Shown: positions 31,960-36,267 of the stretch, in pieces
How positions within the stretch are numbered: position 1 is the first letter of the stretch
Layout of the letters: each line of letters opens with the position of its first letter
NCBI RefSeq assembly: GCF_900102135.1
Contig: NZ_FMVJ01000021.1
Location: forward strand, 1 to 36,267
Source of the DNA: Microvirga guangxiensis
GTDB lineage: Bacteria > Pseudomonadota > Alphaproteobacteria > Rhizobiales > Beijerinckiaceae
DNA: 36,267 bases
Reading direction: 5' to 3'
Notes under the pieces: model-generated
Database searches by the model: none
Told to the model about the DNA's origin: nothing
Seen by the model: the letters and a program-made list of their open reading frames with translations, nothing else
Program-made: the position numbers and the translations under genes

Positions 31960-34271
31960 TCATCGACGTCAAGGGCACGAAGGGCGCAGGGCAGGCCCAC
32001 GAGGCGGAAACCCGCCAGCGCTACGAGCTGAAAGAAGTCAGGCCCTCGAAGATGCCGCTGGCGTTTGGAGCATTGATCCTCGGCATCGCCGCCTACCTGA
32101 AGAGCGCGATGCCAAGCTGGGGCCGGCTGCCAGAGCAGGACGAGCCTCCTTTCCGGCCAGAGGAGGCTGAGGAGCCCCGCCTCAAGCTCATCGAGACCGG
32201 AATGAGGGCCGACCCTCTCGAGCAGGGCGACGCACCGGAGGAGGCCGAGCCGCACCGGATCGGGTCGGGCACACCCTTCGACAACCGTCTGACGGAGCCA
32301 ACCTTCCTGATGGTTGACTCGGTGCCGCCTCCCTCCGTGCAGCCTTTTGCGGCGAAGGCAGACGTGAGCCATCTGGCAACGTTCCAGGGTGCGCTCCTCG
32401 TGGCGAACGACAATGTCGCTCCTACCCGCGCGGGATCCCCGGATGCAAGCACCGGCGGCTCGGGGTCCCGCGGGAGTGCCCCCTGGGATCATCCGTCCAG
32501 TGACGACCGGGAACACGACGACACTCCCAAGCATTCCAATCCGCTTCCAAAGCCGGCCGATGACGATCCGAAGACCCCGGAGACCCCGGCCAACCGGGCG
32601 CCGCGGACGAGCGGCCCGGTTTATCTGCGCGATGTCGCCGGTTGCGCGGCCGTCCTTATCGCCCTGTCGGACCTGCTGGCGAATGTCTCGGACCCGGACG
32701 GCGACGCCCTGTCGATCAGGAACCTGAAGGTGTCTTCAGGTGCCATCACCTGGACCGCGAATGGCTGGCTCTACGACGTCAGCGGTCTTGGTCCGGTGAC
32801 GGTGACGTACGAGATCACGGACGGCAAGGCGACGGTTGTCCAGCACGCCTACTTCTCGGTGATCCGGAACGCGATTGTCGGGACGGACGGCGACGACATG
32901 CTCATCGGCACCGCTTGCGCCGACGATATCCAAGGGCGCGGCGGCAACGACATCATCGACGCACGGGCCGGGGACGACCTGATCGACGGTGGGGCCGGAG
33001 ACGACCACATCATGGGAGGCGCGGGCGACGACATCATCCATGGCGGAGCCGGCAACGACATCATCTTCGGCGGCGCGGGTAACGACCAGATCTCCGGCGG
33101 GGCCGGCGACGACCGCTTGTTCGGCGACGACGGCAACGATACCGTCTTCGGCGATGACGGTGACGACCAGATCCACGGCGGCAACGGCAACGACGCCCTG
33201 TTCGGCGGGGCCGGGAACGACATCGTCAACGGTGATGCGGGCGACGACAGGATCGAGGGCAACGCCGGCCATGACGTTCTCCACGGCGGCGACGGCAACG
33301 ACGTGGTCTCAGGTGGTGACGGCAACGACAGAGTCGAGGGCGGAAAAGGTGCCGATCTCCTCCTCGATGGTGCGGGCCGCGACACCGTCTCTGGCGGCGA
33401 GGGCGACGACCATGTCGTCGTCGCCCTCGACGGCGATCGGGACGTCTACGACGGCGGGGTCGGGACCGACACCCTCGACCTGTCGCTCACCGGGAGCGGA
33501 GTGGATGTCGACCTCGCCGAAGGCTCCGCCAACGGCTGCGAGATCGGCGACAACGAGATCACCGGCTTCGAGGTCGTCCAGGGTGGAGCGGGTGACGACA
33601 CGATTGCTGGCTCCAGAGGTAACGAGACGCTCTCGGGCGGGGCAGGCAACGACACGATCACGGACGGGGGCGGCCAGGACATCGTGTCAGGCGGAGCCGG
33701 CAACGACATTATTCGCGCCGCAGCCGACAGCGACGATGACGTCTTCGATGGCGGCTCCGGTTGCGACACGCTCGACTACTCGTCTTCGCAAAGCGGGGTC
33801 ACTGTCGATCTCACCCAGGGATTGGCCAGTGGCTGTGACATCGGCAACGACACCATCAGCGGCTTCGAAACCGTGGTCGGCGGCTCGGGCGACGACCACT
33901 TCATCGTCGGCCAGCAACCCGTCGTCATGGAGGGCGGCGACGGAAACGACCTGTTCGAGTTCGCCCCGCCGCCTCCGGTGAACGCCTGCGCGCCGATCCT
34001 CCACGAGATCGTCGACTTCAAAGCCGGAGACCGGATCAGGATGTCGAAGTACGACCTGTTCGAGAAGGTCTTCGACAAGCTCGAGGACCAGTTCGAGAGC
34101 ATCTACGGCGACAAGGTCGCCGAGGATGATGCTCGGATCCGCTTCAGTCACGAGCGTTCGGAGAGCATCGACCGGACAGTGATCGAAGCCGATCTTAATC
34201 GCGACGGAATCTACGAGACCAGCATCCATATCGACGGCCATAGAGCCATTGTCATCGTCGAGCACGCCTAA
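31956..34271 (+). CDS. RTX calcium-binding protein with N-terminal hydrophobic segment and cadherin-like domain
   Basis: I start at ATG 31956, which overlaps the ABC stop (4-base ATGA coupling); the 771-residue product begins MIIDVKGTKGAGQAHEAETR. Order: one possible transmembrane helix about 33-49 (MPLAFGALILGIAAYLKSAM); a Pro/Glu/Asp-rich, probably disordered linker about 57-215; a cadherin-like (VCBS/Cadherin_5 style) domain about 216-302 (LANVSDPDGDALSIRNLKVS, VTVTYEITDGKATVV); then RTX repeats from about 310 with consensus GGAGNDxIxGGAGDDxI, two linker-type modules (SGVDVDLAEGSANGCEIGDN and a near repeat SGVTVDLTQGLASGCDIGND), and a final domain ending TSIHIDGHRAIVIVEHA. Its place between the ABC and HlyD genes is unusual for a simple substrate. 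It may be a co-exported partner of the peroxidase or a membrane-tethered Ca-binding accessory. No enzyme motif is visible. Confidence 0.85.
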   Translation: MIIDVKGTKGAGQAHEAETRQRYELKEVRPSKMPLAFGALILGIAAYLKSAMPSWGRLPEQDEPPFRPEEAEEPRLKLIETGMRADPLEQGDAPEEAEPHRIGSGTPFDNRLTEPTFLMVDSVPPPSVQPFAAKADVSHLATFQGALLVANDNVAPTRAGSPDASTGGSGSRGSAPWDHPSSDDREHDDTPKHSNPLPKPADDDPKTPETPANRAPRTSGPVYLRDVAGCAAVLIALSDLLANVSDPDGDALSIRNLKVSSGAITWTANGWLYDVSGLGPVTVTYEITDGKATVVQHAYFSVIRNAIVGTDGDDMLIGTACADDIQGRGGNDIIDARAGDDLIDGGAGDDHIMGGAGDDIIHGGAGNDIIFGGAGNDQISGGAGDDRLFGDDGNDTVFGDDGDDQIHGGNGNDALFGGAGNDIVNGDAGDDRIEGNAGHDVLHGGDGNDVVSGGDGNDRVEGGKGADLLLDGAGRDTVSGGEGDDHVVVALDGDRDVYDGGVGTDTLDLSLTGSGVDVDLAEGSANGCEIGDNEITGFEVVQGGAGDDTIAGSRGNETLSGGAGNDTITDGGGQDIVSGGAGNDIIRAAADSDDDVFDGGSGCDTLDYSSSQSGVTVDLTQGLASGCDIGNDTISGFETVVGGSGDDHFIVGQQPVVMEGGDGNDLFEFAPPPPVNACAPILHEIVDFKAGDRIRMSKYDLFEKVFDKLEDQFESIYGDKVAEDDARIRFSHERSESIDRTVIEADLNRDGIYETSIHIDGHRAIVIVEHA

Positions 34272-34320
34272 CTACGACAACGACCGCAGGCTTTAAGCCA
34301 CGGCACCAGGGAGACAGAAC

Positions 34321-35628
34321 ATGAGCAAGCACGCCGGGACGAACAACGACGACTTCCGCCTCGGGAACCGCGTGACAGCCGGGATCGCCCTCGGGGCATT
34401 GCTGGTGGTGGGCTGTGGTGGCTGGGCGGCTGTAGCTCAGATCAACGGTTCGGTGATTGCGCAGGGCACCGTCAAGGTCGATCAAAACCTAAAGGTGATC
34501 CAGCACCGGGACGGCGGCATCGTCAGCCAAATTTCAGTACGGGAAGGCGATGTTGTCCAAGCCGGGCAAGTGCTGCTGCGGCTTGACGACGTGCAGACCA
34601 AGGCCGAACTCTCAATCGTTCGCTCGCAGCTTTCGGAGCTCGTGGCGCGGCGGGCTCGGCTGCTCGCGGAGCGCGACGGATTTGATGGGATCCCCGTGCC
34701 ACAGGAGGGGGCCTTTCTCGTGTCAGAAGCCGATCTCATCTCCTACGGAGAGCTGCGACTGTTCGAGGGCAACCGAGCACACCGGGAGAGCCAGAAGGAG
34801 CAACTCCAAGCTGAGATCACCCAGCTCGAACAGGAGATCAAAGGACTACAGTTCCAACAGGTCGCGAAGGTGCGTGAACTCGACCTAGTGAGCGCCGAGC
34901 ACGGCAAGCTCAAGGGCCTCGCCGATAAGGGGTTGATCGAGGGATCCCGGATGTACGGCATCAACCGGGATGTCGCCCGGCTAACGGGCGAGGTAGGCGA
35001 AGTCGACGCCAGCATTGCCCGTGCTCGCGCTCGGATGAGCAGCATCAGATTGCAGATCATCTCAATCGACGAGAACGCCCGTACCGAGGCGCAGCGCGAA
35101 TTGAGCGCGGTCGCAACTAAGATCTCCGAACTCAATGACCGTCGCATTGCCCTTGAGGACCGCTTGTCGCGGACGGACATCCGGGCGCCACTGTCCGGGA
35201 TCGTCAACGAACTCTCGGTCCACACCGTTGGTGGCGTTATCACTCCAGCCGAGACTCTGGCCACGATCGTGCCCGAGAAGGCGACGCTCAAGATCGAGGC
35301 CAAGCTTTCCCCTGTGGACGTGGACCAAGTGTTCGTCGGCCAGTCGGCGAAGCTGCGCTTCTCTGCCTTCAACCAACGTACGACACCAGAGGTAAAGGGC
35401 GAAATTGCCTATGTGTCCGCGGCGGCAACACGCGATCAAGCAACCAACACCACCCATTACCTGGCCGACCTTAAGATAGATCCGGTAGAGTTTGAGAAAC
35501 TGGCCGGTCTCCCCCTCAAACCAGGCATGCCGGTGGAGGTGTTCGTGGCCACCCAGGACCGGACTGCGATCTCATATCTCACCAAACCGTTCACAGACCA
35601 GTTCGCTAAAGCCTTCAGAGAAGAATGA
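34321..35628 (+). CDS. Type I secretion membrane fusion protein (HlyD/PrtE type)
   Basis: A 435-residue periplasmic adaptor linking the ABC transporter to an outer-membrane channel. GGGAGA lies just before the ATG. A single transmembrane helix is at about 18-38 (TAGIALGALLVVGCGGWAAV). It is followed by the first half of the barrel-sandwich hybrid domain (GSVIAQGTVKVDQNLKVIQH, GGIVSQISVREGDVVQAGQV, LLRLDD), a long coiled-coil hairpin (about 95-275, KEQLQAEITQLEQEIKGLQF), the second lipoyl half (RTDIRAPLSGIVNELSVHTV), and the beta-barrel (VDVDQVFVGQSAKLRFSAF). The C-terminus has LKPGMPVEVFVATQDRTAIS, YLTKPFTDQFAKAFREE, which is typical of PrtE/HlyD-type adaptors. It starts 49 bases after the RTX gene and probably shares its transcript. 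A TolC partner is not in the window. Confidence 0.93.
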   Translation: MSKHAGTNNDDFRLGNRVTAGIALGALLVVGCGGWAAVAQINGSVIAQGTVKVDQNLKVIQHRDGGIVSQISVREGDVVQAGQVLLRLDDVQTKAELSIVRSQLSELVARRARLLAERDGFDGIPVPQEGAFLVSEADLISYGELRLFEGNRAHRESQKEQLQAEITQLEQEIKGLQFQQVAKVRELDLVSAEHGKLKGLADKGLIEGSRMYGINRDVARLTGEVGEVDASIARARARMSSIRLQIISIDENARTEAQRELSAVATKISELNDRRIALEDRLSRTDIRAPLSGIVNELSVHTVGGVITPAETLATIVPEKATLKIEAKLSPVDVDQVFVGQSAKLRFSAFNQRTTPEVKGEIAYVSAAATRDQATNTTHYLADLKIDPVEFEKLAGLPLKPGMPVEVFVATQDRTAISYLTKPFTDQFAKAFREE

Positions 35629-35671
35629 GATTGCCATGAGGTAAGCGGCAACTTTTGGAGAGACTGACCGG

Positions 35672-35926
35672 ATGCGCTGCTTCTTGCATCTTGTGAAGGG
35701 CAAGGTCGCACTGACAGACGATATCGGCGTTGATGCCGTTGATATCGGGGCCGCTGCTGCCGAGATCCTAATTGCCCTTCGCGACCTGCGTGCAGCAGAT
35801 CCAGATGCGGAGAACGACTGGCACGGCTGGAGCCTCGAAATCGTTGATTGTATGGGCTACGTCCGAGGCAGGATTAGCCTTGATGAGCCGGAAAACATGA
35901 GTACCCTGCAAGGGCATAACGGCTAG
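35672..35926 (+). CDS. DUF6894-like small protein (84 aa)
   Basis: It begins MRCFLHLVKGKVALTDDIGV and contains DIGAAAAEILIALRDLRAAD and NDWHGWSLEIVDCMGYVRGR, matching the DUF6894 plan 'MRxFFHLVxGxxxxxDxxGxExxDxxxAxxEAxxxLxELRxEDPxxxxxWxGWxLxVVDxxGxVL'. GGAGAG lies about ten bases upstream of the ATG. It starts 43 bases after the HlyD-type gene in the same direction, so it may be read from the same transcript, but it need not be part of the secretion system. Function unknown. It is only distantly similar to the other member at 11164. Confidence 0.7.
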   Translation: MRCFLHLVKGKVALTDDIGVDAVDIGAAAAEILIALRDLRAADPDAENDWHGWSLEIVDCMGYVRGRISLDEPENMSTLQGHNG

Positions 35927-36219
35927 ACCGACCTATAATTCAAGGAGGTGCAAGAAAACTATTCAGCACCTTCTCGGCGCTGCTTCGCTCGCGCGGAACG
36001 CCTCTTCCTGGCACGTGTCGGTCGTCTGTCTTGTGGTGCTAGTAACGCAAGACAGACGTTGCTTCTTGACAGGCGATAGGCCGAGAAATTGGGCCCAATT
36101 GCGCGAACCCAGGATGCCAGCAGCCTCGCGGGTCGGCTCGGTGATCTCAAACTGAACGGCCGGACGGTATCCGATTGTGTGCGTCAAGTTCTGCAAAGTG
36201 GGGCGGCCGGTCAGGCTGG
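35927..36219. other. Right-end intergenic stretch, no gene recognised
   Basis: About 290 bases. AAGGAGGTG at 35942-35950 looks like a strong ribosome binding site, but no ATG, GTG or TTG at proper spacing opens a sensible frame. A minus-strand frame across 35963-36196 has no ATG start and no recognisable motif. Confidence 0.3.
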
Positions 36220-36267
36220 CTAAGCGGCTTCGCGAAGAGTGCTTTTCTTGTGCTCCTTGAGATCCTC
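36220..36267 (-). CDS. Possible C-terminal end of a gene entering from the right edge
   Basis: The minus strand from the window edge reads EDLKEHKKSTLREAA and stops at 36220-36222. The sequence is charged and helix-like, as a protein C-terminus could be, but 15 codons are too few to identify a family or be sure it is coding. Confidence 0.2.
   Translation of the reverse strand, partial: EDLKEHKKSTLREAA

Noticed and set aside
24160..33960. Dense short repeats of GGCGGC..GGCAACGAC type, superficially CRISPR-like
   Set aside because: They are irregular 27-base (nonapeptide) periodicities encoding GGxGxDxxx calcium-binding repeats in frame, without conserved repeat/spacer alternation.
21041..35628. 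Search for a TolC-type outer-membrane channel or an RTX acyltransferase in the operon
   Set aside because: No gene for either is present in the window; the channel is probably encoded elsewhere, as is common for type I systems.
35963..36196. Minus-strand frame of 77 codons near the right edge
   Set aside because: It needs a TTG start, has no ribosome binding site and no recognisable motif.

Overview
The window looks like an alphaproteobacterial chromosome or megaplasmid segment, most likely order Hyphomicrobiales in the Microvirga/Methylobacterium neighbourhood. This is an inference from family content: two DUF6894 proteins, NarL-type regulators with degenerate receivers, IS5/IS2-group/IS21 elements, and a giant RTX animal-type haem peroxidase with its own type I secretion genes. 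No rRNA, tRNA or CRISPR array was found.

Left part (1-13,100): a decaying accessory region, visibly more AT-rich than the right part. Small intact genes sit among insertion-sequence remains. The intact genes are two adjacent secreted proteins (1630-2978), a DUF533/TerB-like membrane protein (4623-5381), a CYTH-fold protein without its usual ExExK motif (5707-6411), a LuxR/NarL regulator (7257-8000), a 38-residue hydrophobic peptide, a small secreted Arg-rich protein, a DUF6894 protein, a stand-alone receiver whose phospho-acceptor Asp appears to be Lys, and a short unknown protein. The broken genes are an IS5 transposase (one copy partial at the left edge, one frameshifted), an IS1182-type transposase tail, an IS3-type orfA/orfB fragment, an RNase HI pseudogene, an internally deleted IS2-group element and a tyrosine-recombinase remnant.

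Middle (12,350-15,950): nested mobile DNA. A tyrosine-recombinase pseudogene is cut at its 5' side by a degraded IS3-family element. That element is in turn split by an intact-looking 2.2 kb IS21 element (istA/istB) with a perfect 7-bp target duplication.

Surface and signalling block (16,009-20,412): a collagen-like Gly-X-Y secreted protein, an orphan NarL-type response regulator, and a divergent NarX-like histidine kinase overlapping its NarL-type response regulator.

Right part (21,041-35,628): a GC-rich operon-like array for one extracellular system. It contains (i) a ~3,014-residue secreted animal-type haem peroxidase with many RTX calcium-binding blocks and a duplicated ~175-residue module, (ii) a PrtD-type ABC transporter, (iii) a second RTX protein with an N-terminal hydrophobic segment and a long disordered linker, and (iv) a HlyD-type membrane fusion protein. 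The ABC stop overlaps the start of the second RTX gene (ATGA), and a strong hairpin separates the peroxidase gene from the transporter. No TolC-type outer-membrane gene is present, so that partner must be elsewhere. The likely job is export of a large Ca-binding peroxidase to the surface or medium. Related RTX haem peroxidases have been linked to Mn(II) oxidation; that activity is a hypothesis here. A second DUF6894 protein closes the region.
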